DNA from: Streptomyces misionensis
GTDB lineage: Bacteria > Actinomycetota > Actinomycetes > Streptomycetales > Streptomycetaceae
Length of the DNA stretch: 57,590 nt
Direction: 5' to 3'
NCBI RefSeq assembly: GCF_007896895.1
Contig: NZ_VOGW01000034.1
Coordinates: 1-57,590 of the forward strand
A program made the position numbers and the translations under genes. The notes beneath the pieces are model-generated. The model saw only the letters and a list, made by a program, of their open reading frames with translations. It did no database searches and was not told the DNA's origin. Of this stretch, positions 41,651 through 49,346 are shown one piece after another. The stretch's first letter is position 1. Each line of letters begins with the position of its first letter.

Positions 41651-42535
41651 ATGACCGCCGACCCCGCGACCGACGTCTTCGAGGAGCACCGGCCCCTGCT
41701 CACGGGGGTCGCCTACCGCATGCTCGGCCGCGTCGCCGACGCCGAGGACGTGGTCCAGGACGCGTGGCTGCGCTGGTCCCGCGCCGACCACGCGGAGATC
41801 CGCGAACCACGCGCCTACCTGGTGCGGATCACCACCCGGCTGGCCATCGACCGGCTGCGCCTCGCCCGGTCGCGCGCCGAGTCGTACGTCGGGCCGTGGC
41901 TGCCGGAACCCTGCCTCACCGAGTACGGCGACACCGCGCCCGACGCCGCCGACCGCGCCGTCCTCGCCGACAGCGTCTCCCTGGCCGTACTGGTCGTCCT
42001 GGAGTCGCTGTCCCCGCTGGAGCGGGCCGTGTTCGTGCTCCGGGAGGCGTTCGGCTTCCCGTACGCCGAGATCGCGGCGCTGCTCGACCGCGGCGAGCCG
42101 GCGGTACGGCAGCTCGCCGGGCGCGCGCGCCGGCACGTGGACGAGCGGCGCCCGCGCTACGAGGTCGACCCCGCCCAGCGACGCGAGCTGACGGAGCGTT
42201 TCCTGACCGCCGCGTCCGGGGGCGACCTGGACGGGCTGATGTCGGTGCTCGCCCCGGACGTCCGCCTGGTCGCCGACGGCGGCGGCAAGGTCAGGTCGGC
42301 CCTGCGGATCGTGCACAGCGCCGACAAGGTCGCCCGCTTCCTGGCCGCCGTCGCGCCCGGGGCCGGTGCGGACCTGTCCGTGCGGGTGCTGGAGGCCAAC
42401 GGCGGCCCCGCCGCGCTGGTCCTGTCCGGCGGCAAGCCGGACAGCCTCTTCCAACTCGACGTCGTGGACGGCCGGGTGACGTCCGTCTACATCCAGCGCA
42501 ACCCCGACAAGCTGCGCCATCTGGCCGACCGCTGA
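41651..42535 (+). CDS. ECF sigma factor of the ECF41 group (SigJ-like)
   Basis: 294 residues from ATG 41651. Sigma-2 (LLTGVAYRMLGRVADAEDVVQDAWLRW) and sigma-4 (LSPLERAVFVLREAFGFPYAEIAALLDRGEPAVRQLAGRARRHV) are joined by the ECF41 linker motif WLPEP (83-87). A fused C-terminal SnoaL-like domain carries DGGGK (209-213) and NPDKL (284-288), the other two signatures of the group. In ECF41 the extension itself controls the sigma activity instead of a separate anti-sigma factor. The likely target is the divergent oxidoreductase gene. No transmembrane anti-sigma gene is adjacent. Confidence 0.93.
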   Translation: MTADPATDVFEEHRPLLTGVAYRMLGRVADAEDVVQDAWLRWSRADHAEIREPRAYLVRITTRLAIDRLRLARSRAESYVGPWLPEPCLTEYGDTAPDAADRAVLADSVSLAVLVVLESLSPLERAVFVLREAFGFPYAEIAALLDRGEPAVRQLAGRARRHVDERRPRYEVDPAQRRELTERFLTAASGGDLDGLMSVLAPDVRLVADGGGKVRSALRIVHSADKVARFLAAVAPGAGADLSVRVLEANGGPAALVLSGGKPDSLFQLDVVDGRVTSVYIQRNPDKLRHLADR

Positions 42536-42554
42536 GCCCTCCGCACGGCCCCCG

Positions 42555-42576
42555 GCCCCCGTCGAGCGACGGGGGC
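42555..42576 (+). terminator. Intrinsic terminator after the ECF41 gene
   Basis: GCCCCCGTC (42555-42563) pairs with GACGGGGGC (42568-42576) across GAGC and is followed by TTTG. Confidence 0.8.
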
Positions 42577-42666
42577 TTTGCCGTGATGTCACCCGCATCA
42601 CCTCGTGCGAACGCCTCGTGAACGCTGCGCGGCGGCCCGCCTCCGCGTTCGCGCGGGGATGAAGGA

Positions 42667-42680
42667 TTGGTCTTGACCAA
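42667..42680. promoter_or_regulatory. DasR-like palindrome in the GntR gene promoter
   Basis: TTGGTC-TT-GACCAA is a perfect 14-base palindrome that closely matches the DasR-responsive element core TGGTCTAGACCA. It covers the -35 box of the promoter at 42673-42701. Confidence 0.65.
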
Positions 42681-42701
42681 GGGTGTCGGCCGTCCTATGG
42701 T
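42673..42701 (+). promoter_or_regulatory. Promoter of the GntR gene
   Basis: TTGACC (42673-42678) and TATGGT (42696-42701) are spaced by 17 bases, near vegetative consensus. Transcription would start close to 42708. The following 60 bases are unusually AT-rich. Confidence 0.65.
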
Positions 42702-42776
42702 CGCAGAGAAGTGCAACAACCTTTAATAAACAAGGGCGCTAAAAACCGCCGGATGACGGCTCTTGCGGAGGACAGG

Positions 42777-43538
42777 GTGGGGACCACGCAGCTGGATTCG
42801 GTACAGGAACCGAAGTACTGGCATCTCAAGACCGTGCTCAGCGAGGCACTGGACTCCGAGTTCTCGGTCGGCGAGATCCTGCCCAACGAGCGCGATCTGG
42901 CGGCCCGCTTCGGCGTGGCCCGGGCGACGCTCCGGCAGGCCCTCGAACAGCTGGAACTGGAAGGCCGGTTGCAGCGCCGCCGCGGCGTCGGCACCACCGT
43001 CGCGCCGCCGCGCGTGGGCGTGGCCGTCGGCGGCGAACAGCACGCCTGGCCGGGTGGCCCGGGGGACGCCTGGCAGGCCACCGACTGCGTCCAGCAGGTG
43101 CCGCCCGCGGCCGTCGCCGCGGCCCTGGAGACCGGTGCGGACGAGCCGGTGCACACCGTGCGCCGCGCCCGGACGTCCGGCGGCCAGCGGGTCGCCACCG
43201 AACTGCTGTACATCCCGGCCGACTCGGTGCCCGGCCTCACCGCGATCGACGCGCCCTCCGGCCCGGCCCGCGCCCGCACCGTGCTGCGGGAGCTGCACCG
43301 CCTGGAGCCGGAGGGCCAGGACCGCGCCGTCGAACTGGGCTCGGCCCGCGCGGACGACGCCCGCGAACTCGACCGGCTGCCCGGCTCCCCGGTGCTCGTC
43401 GTCACCACCCGCTTCACCGCCGAGGGCCGCACCGCCGCCCTCTCCGTGGCGACCTACCGCGCCGACACCTGCCGGCTGACGTTCGGCGACACGGCCGGCG
43501 TGGAGATCCACCACGACCCGGAGCGGCGAGCCTCCTGA
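42777..43538 (+). CDS. GntR family regulator, HutC subfamily (DasR-like)
   Basis: 253 residues from GTG 42777, which has GGAGGA just upstream; GTG 42711 would lie right at the predicted transcription start and bring in an odd AT-rich segment with a TTA codon. The wHTH reads PKYWHLKTVLSEALDSEFSVGEILPNERDLAARFGVARATLRQALEQLELEGRLQRRRGVGTTVA, close to DasR in layout. The UTRA-type effector domain from about residue 100 is somewhat short. A DasR-like palindrome covers its own -35 box, so it is either under DasR or autoregulated at the same type of site. Confidence 0.9.
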   Translation: MGTTQLDSVQEPKYWHLKTVLSEALDSEFSVGEILPNERDLAARFGVARATLRQALEQLELEGRLQRRRGVGTTVAPPRVGVAVGGEQHAWPGGPGDAWQATDCVQQVPPAAVAAALETGADEPVHTVRRARTSGGQRVATELLYIPADSVPGLTAIDAPSGPARARTVLRELHRLEPEGQDRAVELGSARADDARELDRLPGSPVLVVTTRFTAEGRTAALSVATYRADTCRLTFGDTAGVEIHHDPERRAS

Positions 43539-43698
43539 CCAAGCGGTGCGAGGCGGCCGTTCGGGGACGAGCCGGGAGCGGCAGAAGCCGCCGAAGCTGG
43601 GTGCACCCGTGCCGGACGGGTGATCGACGCCGTCTAGGCGGACCGCACGCGGCCCGCGGCGGCCACCACGCGGCGACCCCCCGGCCCGCGCCCGACGG

Positions 43699-44856
43699 TC
43701 AGCGGCGCGCCGTGACCGTGCCCTCCACCGCGAACAGCTGCTCCTCCACATGGTCCAGGGCCAGCCGCAGCGCGCCCGTCGGCACCACCGCCTCGCCCAG
43801 CGCCGACAGCGCCACCCGGGGCGGGCGCAGACAGTAACGGGCGAGTTCCCGGCGCAGCGGTTCCAGCACCCCGTCCAGACCGGCCGCCCAGCCACCGATC
43901 ACGACCAGCTCCGGATCGAGCGCCAGCACCAGCGCGGCCACATCGTGCACCAGCCGCTGGAGGAAGCGCTCCACGGCCGCCCGCGCCCGCAGATCGCCCT
44001 GGCGGGCCAGCGCGAACACCTCGGCCACCGCCTGCTCGTCCAGGGGGTGCAACGGCTCGTCGGTGGTGGACAGCAGCGTCTCCGGGGTGGCCTCCCGGCC
44101 CAGCAGGTGCAGCGCGCCGATCTCCCCGGCCGCCCCGCCGAAGCCCCGGTGCAGCCGCCCCCCGATCAGCGCGCCCGCCCCCGGGCTGAGCCCGGCCAGC
44201 ACGAACACCACGTCGTCGGTGCCCTCCGCCGCGCCCTTCCAGTGCTCGGCGACGGCCGCCGTGTTGGCGTCGTTCTCCACGAGCACCGGGCACTTGAACG
44301 AACGGCTTAGCCGCTCGCCGAGGTTGAGCCCCGTCCACTGCGGCAGCGCGGTCCCCAGCCGCACCGTGCCGTCGGCCGCCACGATGCCCGGCGTGCCCAC
44401 GCCCACCGCGCGCAGCGAGTCACGGGGGACCCCGCAGCGTCGCAACAGCTCGGCGACCGCGCCGCGCAACCGGTCCAGGCGCTCGTCCGCCGACGCGGTC
44501 TCCCCGACCTCCTTGGACTGTCCGCCCAGCACCCGTCCGTCCAGGTCCGACAGCAGCGCGGCGACCCGGTGCGCGCCGACCTCCAGGCCCAGCAGGTGCC
44601 CCGCCTCGGCCCGGAACCGGAACCGGCGGGCCGGCCGCCCCTGGCGGCGCGCGATGCCCTCGTCGGCGGCCCGCTCCACCACGAGCCCCGCCTCCATCAG
44701 CCCCTCGACCACACCCTCGACGGTGGGCCGGGACAGCCCGGTGACCCGGGCGACCTCGGTGAGCGTCGCGCAGTCCGCGGCACGCAGCGCGTGCAGCACC
44801 ACCGCCGAGTTGATCCTCCGCAGCAGCGAGGGATCGCCGCCGGTCAGCTGACCCAC
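43699..44856 (-). CDS. ROK family transcriptional repressor without the ROK zinc motif
   Basis: 385 residues from GTG 44856, with GGAGG 7 bases upstream. The N-terminal HTH covers about residues 10-75 (INSAVVLHALRAADCATLTEVARVTGLSRPTVEGVVEGLMEAGLV). The sugar-kinase-like ROK domain follows with LLGLEVGAHRVAALLSDLDG, AVGVGTPGIVAADG and VLVENDANTAAVAEHWKG. Where ROK proteins have a C-x-C-x(4)-C zinc site after GEIGH, this one has GEIGALHLLGREATPETLL, with no Cys. It probably binds a sugar and DNA but does not phosphorylate. It converges with the GntR gene. Confidence 0.88.
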   Translation of the reverse strand: MGQLTGGDPSLLRRINSAVVLHALRAADCATLTEVARVTGLSRPTVEGVVEGLMEAGLVVERAADEGIARRQGRPARRFRFRAEAGHLLGLEVGAHRVAALLSDLDGRVLGGQSKEVGETASADERLDRLRGAVAELLRRCGVPRDSLRAVGVGTPGIVAADGTVRLGTALPQWTGLNLGERLSRSFKCPVLVENDANTAAVAEHWKGAAEGTDDVVFVLAGLSPGAGALIGGRLHRGFGGAAGEIGALHLLGREATPETLLSTTDEPLHPLDEQAVAEVFALARQGDLRARAAVERFLQRLVHDVAALVLALDPELVVIGGWAAGLDGVLEPLRRELARYCLRPPRVALSALGEAVVPTGALRLALDHVEEQLFAVEGTVTARR

Positions 44857-45164
44857 CGTCCGTCCTCCCAGCTCGCGGGCGTATTGGCCGGATCGTACTC
44901 GTCCGGCCCCATCCCGGGCGAGCGCCGGACGGAGCCGGGAGGAGAACACCGGGACGGCCGGCGGGCCCGGGGCCCGCCAGAGCCCTTCCTCCACGTGGGG
45001 TCGGCGCGGCCGCGTCGGCGGGTCACGCTCTCGGGTGTCGAGGGCCTGCGTCCCGCCCGGTGACCGGGGCGCGGTCAACACCCGTCACACTGACGGACGT
45101 TGGAGGCGTGAGGTGCGGGCCGGTGCTCCGCGGGACGGCGGGAACCGGGTTCAGGGAGGCCGGC

Positions 45165-45464
45165 ATGGACTTCTCCGCGCAAGCCGCCGAGGCGGCACGA
45201 CGCGCCCACGAGTGGGCGGTGCACGTGGACGGGCGGACGACGGGCTCGGGCCGCGACGTGGCGCGGGCCCGGCTGTGGGCACGGGTGGCGCAGGCGTGCA
45301 CGGCCGTCGCCGCGGCCCCGTCGCCCCGTGCGGTCCAGGCGGCGGGCCGGGCGCTGGACGCGGCGCGGCGGCAGGAACGGGCCGGGGACTTCGCGGATCT
45401 GCAGGACCAGGCCTGGACGTGGGCCGAGGCGGCCCTGGCCTGCGCCGCCACCGGCGCCGCGTAG
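45165..45464 (+). CDS. Small Ala-rich helical protein
   Basis: 99 residues from ATG 45165, with GGGAGG 5 bases upstream. The sequence (MDFSAQAAEAARRAHEWAVH...) is almost wholly helical and rich in Ala and Arg, with four Trp. No signal peptide, membrane segment or known motif. Function unknown. It stands between the divergent ROK gene and the convergent mug gene. Confidence 0.55.
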   Translation: MDFSAQAAEAARRAHEWAVHVDGRTTGSGRDVARARLWARVAQACTAVAAAPSPRAVQAAGRALDAARRQERAGDFADLQDQAWTWAEAALACAATGAA

Positions 45465-45482
45465 CCGCCCCGACCCGCCGGA

Positions 45483-45507
45483 CCCGGCCTGATCCGAACG
45501 AGAGGCC
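45483..45507 (-). repeat. Extragenic 25-base repeat, copy 2
   Basis: Identical to 15360-15384 and again immediately after a minus-strand stop codon (mug). Only one arm is present here; the matching arm of the inverted repeat is missing. Confidence 0.75.
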
Positions 45508-45996
45508 TTAGTCCTGCGCGGCCACCCGCAGCCTCCCGAACTCCTCCGCCATCGTCGCCGCCGTCCAATGGGCGTTCAGGCCACTGGGGTTGGGCAGGAC
45601 CCAGACGCGGGTGTCGCCTATGGTCCGCTCCTGGGGGCCCACTCGGGCGGTGCGGTCGGCGAAGGCGGCGCGGTAGGCGGTCACGCCGACCACCGCCAGC
45701 CAGCGCGGCTCCAGGCGTCGTACCTTCTCGGTCAGCAGTCGGCCGCCCTCGGCGTACTCCGCGGCGGTCAGCTCGTCCGCGCGGGCGGTCGCGCGGGCCA
45801 CGACATTGGTGATGCCGAGGCCGTACGACAGCAGTTCCTCCTGCTCGGCCGGTTTCAGCTGCCTCGGCGTGAACCCGGACAGGTGCAGCACCGGCCAGAA
45901 CCGGTTGCCGGGGCGGGCGAAGTGGTGGCCGGTGGCCGCCGTCAGCAGGCCCGGGTTGATGCCGCAGAAGAGCACCCGCAGGCCGCCCGCGACCAC
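45508..45996 (-). CDS. mug: G/U mismatch-specific uracil-DNA glycosylase
   Basis: 162 residues from GTG 45996. The catalytic motif GLRVLFCGINPGLL holds the Mug Asn, HHFARPGNRFWPVLHLSGFTPRQLKP follows, and WVLPNPSGLNAHW is the second active-site motif. It removes uracil and ethenocytosine opposite G. The frame is open 20 more codons to a CTG at 46056-46054 that overlaps the purB stop in CTGA. That would be a translationally coupled, rare start; GTG 45996 gives a length nearer E. coli Mug. Confidence 0.92.
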   Translation of the reverse strand: MVAGGLRVLFCGINPGLLTAATGHHFARPGNRFWPVLHLSGFTPRQLKPAEQEELLSYGLGITNVVARATARADELTAAEYAEGGRLLTEKVRRLEPRWLAVVGVTAYRAAFADRTARVGPQERTIGDTRVWVLPNPSGLNAHWTAATMAEEFGRLRVAAQD

Positions 45997-46052
45997 GTCC
46001 GGGACGAGACGGTCGCGGGCGGCCTCCAGGTCCGCCTTGGTGAAACGCGGGG

Positions 46053-47495
46053 TCAGAGGATCGCTCCCGGGGTGTAGCCGGCGGCCTGAGGACGCTCCTT
46101 GACGATCTCCTCGATCCGGCCGGCGACCTGGGCGACCTGGTCGGCCGCCGCGCCCGTGAAGGACAGCTTGTCGGCCATCAGCGCCGCCAGCTCCCCGCGG
46201 TCCAGCGGCAGGCGCTCGTCGGCGGCCAGCTTGTCGAGCAGGTCGTTGCGCTCGGCGCCCTGCTCGCGCATGGCGAGCGCGGTGGCGACGGCGTTCTCCT
46301 TGATCGCCTCGTGCGCCACCTCGCGGCCGACCCCGGCGCGCACCGCGCCCATCAGCACCTTGGTGGTGGCGAGGAACGGCAGGTAGCGGTCCAGCTCACG
46401 GGCGACGACCGCCGGGAAGGCGCCGAACTCGTCGAGGACGGTGAGGAAGGTCTCCAGCAGGCCGTCCAGCGCGAAGAACGCGTCCGGGAGCGCGACGCGA
46501 CGCACCACGGAGCAGGAGACGTCGCCCTCGTTCCACTGGTCGCCCGCCAGCTCGCCGGTCATCGAGGCGTAGCCGCGCAGGACCACCATCAGGCCGTTGA
46601 CGCGCTCGCAGGAGCGGGTGTTCATCTTGTGCGGCATCGCCGAGGAGCCGACCTGGCCGGGCTTGAAGCCCTCGGTGACCAGCTCGTTGCCGGCCATCAG
46701 CCGGATCGTCTTGGCCAGCGAGGACGGCGCCGCCGCCAGCTGCACCAGCGCGGTGACGACCTCGTAGTCCAGCGAGCGCGGGTAGACCTGCCCGACCGAG
46801 GTGAACGCCTGGGAGAAGCCCAGGTGGGCGGCGATCCGCTGCTCCAGCTCGGCCAGCTTCCCCGCGTCGCCGCCCAGCAGGTCCAGCATGTCCTGCGCGG
46901 TGCCGACGGGGCCCTTGATGCCGCGCAGCGGGTAGCGGGTGAGCAGCTCCTCGACCCGGCCGTACGCCACGAGCAGCTCGTCGGCGGCGGTCGCGAAGCG
47001 CTTGCCGAGGGTGGTGGCCTGCGCGGCCACGTTGTGCGAGCGGCCGGCCATGACCAGCTCGGCGTACTCGCCGGCCAGCTTGCCGAGACGGGCGAGGACC
47101 GCCACCGTGCGGTCGCGCATCAGCTCCAGGGAGAGCCGGATCTGGAGCTGCTCGACGTTCTCCGTGAGGTCACGGGAGGTCATGCCCTTGTGCACGTGCT
47201 CATGACCGGCGAGGGCGTTGAACTCCTCGATCCGCGCCTTCACGTCGTGCCGGGTGACCTTCTCGCGCTCCGCGATGGAGGCCAGGTCGACGGTGTCGAG
47301 GACGCGCTCGTAGTCGGCGATTGCCTCGTCCGGCACCTCGATGCCGAGGTCCTTCTGGGCACGCAGCACGGCGAGCCAGAGCTGCCGCTCCAGCCTCACC
47401 TTCTGCTCGGGCGACCAGAGCGTGGCGAGCTCGGCGGAGGCGTAGCGTCCGGCGAGGACGTTCGGGATGCGGGGCTTGGCGGGCGCTGAAGTCAC
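46053..47495 (-). CDS. purB: Adenylosuccinate lyase
   Basis: 480 residues from GTG 47495 (MTSAPAKPRIPNVLAGRYAS). Fumarase/aspartase superfamily: the signature loop GSSAMPHKMNTRSCERVNGL holds the catalytic Ser, and TSRDLTENVEQLQ plus MAGRSHNVAAQATTLGKRFA hold the His residues. It splits SAICAR and adenylosuccinate in purine synthesis. A TAGAAT box ends 8 bases before the start. mug follows directly and is probably co-transcribed. Confidence 0.95.
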   Translation of the reverse strand: MTSAPAKPRIPNVLAGRYASAELATLWSPEQKVRLERQLWLAVLRAQKDLGIEVPDEAIADYERVLDTVDLASIAEREKVTRHDVKARIEEFNALAGHEHVHKGMTSRDLTENVEQLQIRLSLELMRDRTVAVLARLGKLAGEYAELVMAGRSHNVAAQATTLGKRFATAADELLVAYGRVEELLTRYPLRGIKGPVGTAQDMLDLLGGDAGKLAELEQRIAAHLGFSQAFTSVGQVYPRSLDYEVVTALVQLAAAPSSLAKTIRLMAGNELVTEGFKPGQVGSSAMPHKMNTRSCERVNGLMVVLRGYASMTGELAGDQWNEGDVSCSVVRRVALPDAFFALDGLLETFLTVLDEFGAFPAVVARELDRYLPFLATTKVLMGAVRAGVGREVAHEAIKENAVATALAMREQGAERNDLLDKLAADERLPLDRGELAALMADKLSFTGAAADQVAQVAGRIEEIVKERPQAAGYTPGAIL

Positions 47496-47874
47496 GTAAC
47501 CGGATTCTACTGGCGATTCGTGCAGCTCAGCGCCACCGGGGTATTCGTCGGAAGCTACGAGAGCCCGCTCCCGGCGCTGCCCTGCCTCTGGTGGGCCTCG
47601 TGCGGCAGCGGCTCCGGCCGCTCGGGCGGACGGCCGCCGTCCCCGGACGGCGCGACACCTGCGAGGCTCCCCGTACGTAGGGTAATGGGCGCGTACGGCG
47701 ACCCCCGAAGCCGCGAGCGCCCTGGTCGTTCACCTGCCGGGCGCGGCCGGCGGTGACCGTCCGCGCCGTCCCGGCCGGTGCGCCCGGCGGCGGGCCGGGG
47801 GAGTCGTGAGGAAATCGGGCCGACAGCTCCCTTGACGCCGCCTCGGCTGCCTGACTTGATGTGGGACTAACGCT
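47496..47874. other. Long regulatory stretch between purB and the GH6 gene
   Basis: About 380 bases without a convincing gene. It holds the purB promoter at its left end (TAGAAT on the minus strand, 47504-47509) and a TTGACG -35-like box (47832-47837) ahead of the cellulase gene. A 23-codon frame at 47683 has no supporting signal. Confidence 0.5.
47504..47509 (-). promoter_or_regulatory. -10 box of the purB promoter
   Basis: On the minus strand TAGAAT ends 8 bases before GTG 47495, so the mRNA is probably leaderless. Confidence 0.5.
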
Positions 47875-47888
47875 TGGGAGCGCTCCCA
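47875..47888. promoter_or_regulatory. CebR operator of the GH6 cellulase gene
   Basis: TGGGAGCGCTCCCA is the full 14-base CebR palindrome, 27 bases before the GTG start. CebR releases it in the presence of cello-oligosaccharides. Confidence 0.88.
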
Positions 47889-47915
47889 TATCTCTTCGAC
47901 CCGAGGAGTTCATCC

Positions 47916-49127
47916 GTGCCCCATACACGCAAGGCCGGGCCCTTCCTCGCCGCGGCGGCCGCGACCGCCGCCCTCGTCGGCCTGTTCGCAGCACCGGCCG
48001 CCGCGGCGAAGGCGTCCCCCGCCGACGATCACACGCTCGCCCAGGGCACCAGGTTCTACGTCGAGCCCGCGAGCAAGGCGGCCAAGCAGTCCCTCGCCGA
48101 CCTCAAGGCGGGCGACAAGGCGGACGCCGCCGCGATGGCCGCGATGGCCTCGTACCCGGTCGCCCAGTGGTTCACCGGCACCGCCGACCCCGAGCAGACC
48201 ACGCGCGACATGGCGAAGCTCCAGGCCAAGGCCGCGGTGGAGAAGCGGGTGCCGGTCACCGTGGCGTACAACGTCCCCGGCCGCGACTGCTCGCAGTACT
48301 CCGCGGGCGGCGCCGCCACCGGCGAGGAGTACGCCGCCTGGGTCGACGCCCTGGCCAAGGGCATCGACCGCCACAAGACCGTGGTCGTCCTGGAGCCCGA
48401 CGGGCTCGCCCTTTCCCCCGCATACTGCGGCGGCACCGCCGAACAGCAGACCGCCCGGCTCGCGGAGATCAACGGCGCGGTGGACCGGCTGGAGCGGCAG
48501 CCCGGTGCGGTCGTCTACCTGGACGCCGGCCACAGCTCCTGGCAGCCCGTCGGCACCATGTCCCAGCTGCTGATCGACGGCGGGGTGGCCCGGGCCCAGG
48601 GCTTCTTCCTCAATGTCTCCAACTACCGGACCGACAGCGATCTGGTCCGCTACGGAACCCAGATCGCCAAGTGCGTCTGGTACCTGCGGAACACGGCGGG
48701 CGCCCGACCGGGCGACTGCGCCGACCGGTCGTGGCCGGCTGCGGACGCCGACGCGTGGTACGCCTCGCATGTGCCCGCCGACGCCCGGCTGACCCACTTC
48801 GTGATCGACAGCAGCCGCAACGGCCAGGGTCCGTGGACGCCGACCGCCTCCTACCCGGACGCCCAGGAGTGGTGCAACCCGCCCGGCCGCGGCCTCGGCG
48901 TGCGCCCCACCACCAACACCGGCAACCGGCTGCTCGACGCCTACCTGTGGGTGAAGGTGCCCGGTGAGTCGGACGGCAGCTGCACCCGCGGCACCGCAGG
49001 CCCGACCGATCCGGAGTACGGCGTCGTCGACCCGATCGCCGGCGCCTGGTGGCCCGACCAGGCCCACGCTCTGGCCGCCGACGCCTCGCCGCCGCTGACC
49101 TTCAACCCGGACCTGTGGCACCGCTGA
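47916..49127 (+). CDS. Secreted GH6 cellulase (endo-1,4-beta-glucanase type)
   Basis: 403 residues from GTG 47916, with GAGGAG 7 bases upstream. The signal peptide runs to about AAPAAAA. GH6 motifs: VTVAYNVPGRDCSQYSAGG (Asp/Tyr of the active site), VVVLEPDGLAL (catalytic Asp in LEPDGL), FFLNVSNY, WCNPPGRGLG, and Cys pairs fitting the two family disulfides. No carbohydrate-binding module. It cuts cellulose from outside the cell. A perfect CebR palindrome (47875-47888) lies directly upstream, so cellobiose should induce it. Confidence 0.94.
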   Translation: MPHTRKAGPFLAAAAATAALVGLFAAPAAAAKASPADDHTLAQGTRFYVEPASKAAKQSLADLKAGDKADAAAMAAMASYPVAQWFTGTADPEQTTRDMAKLQAKAAVEKRVPVTVAYNVPGRDCSQYSAGGAATGEEYAAWVDALAKGIDRHKTVVVLEPDGLALSPAYCGGTAEQQTARLAEINGAVDRLERQPGAVVYLDAGHSSWQPVGTMSQLLIDGGVARAQGFFLNVSNYRTDSDLVRYGTQIAKCVWYLRNTAGARPGDCADRSWPAADADAWYASHVPADARLTHFVIDSSRNGQGPWTPTASYPDAQEWCNPPGRGLGVRPTTNTGNRLLDAYLWVKVPGESDGSCTRGTAGPTDPEYGVVDPIAGAWWPDQAHALAADASPPLTFNPDLWHR

Positions 49128-49148
49128 GCGGGGAACCGGATCTGAGCC

Positions 49149-49176
49149 GACGGCCATGCCCCGTGGCGTGGCCGTC
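49149..49176 (+). terminator. Hairpin after the GH6 gene
   Basis: GACGGCCA (49149-49156) pairs with TGGCCGTC (49169-49176) across 12 bases, about 20 bases after the stop. Confidence 0.55.
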
Positions 49177-49346
49177 CGGCGTCGACCGTCGGCCCCGCCA
49201 CGGTGGGTCGGGCGGAGGGGTGCGGCGCGGCGCTCCGGGCGGCCGGTCTCCGAGGGCCCCGCGGTCTCGCGGCGACGCAAGCAGACACCGTTCCCGGCCG
49301 CAGGGATCGTGCGGGATGTGGACGCCAGCGGCGGCGGACCCCCGGC

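Noticed and set aside
42711..42776. Earlier GTG or ATG start for the GntR regulator
   Set aside because: GTG 42711 would be at the predicted transcription start, and the extra residues are unlike family N-termini. GTG 42777 has a strong GGAGGA.
47683..47756. A 23-codon frame with TAGGGT directly upstream
   Set aside because: The peptide is Arg/Pro/Gly-rich background composition, and the box sits too close to the ATG for a promoter.
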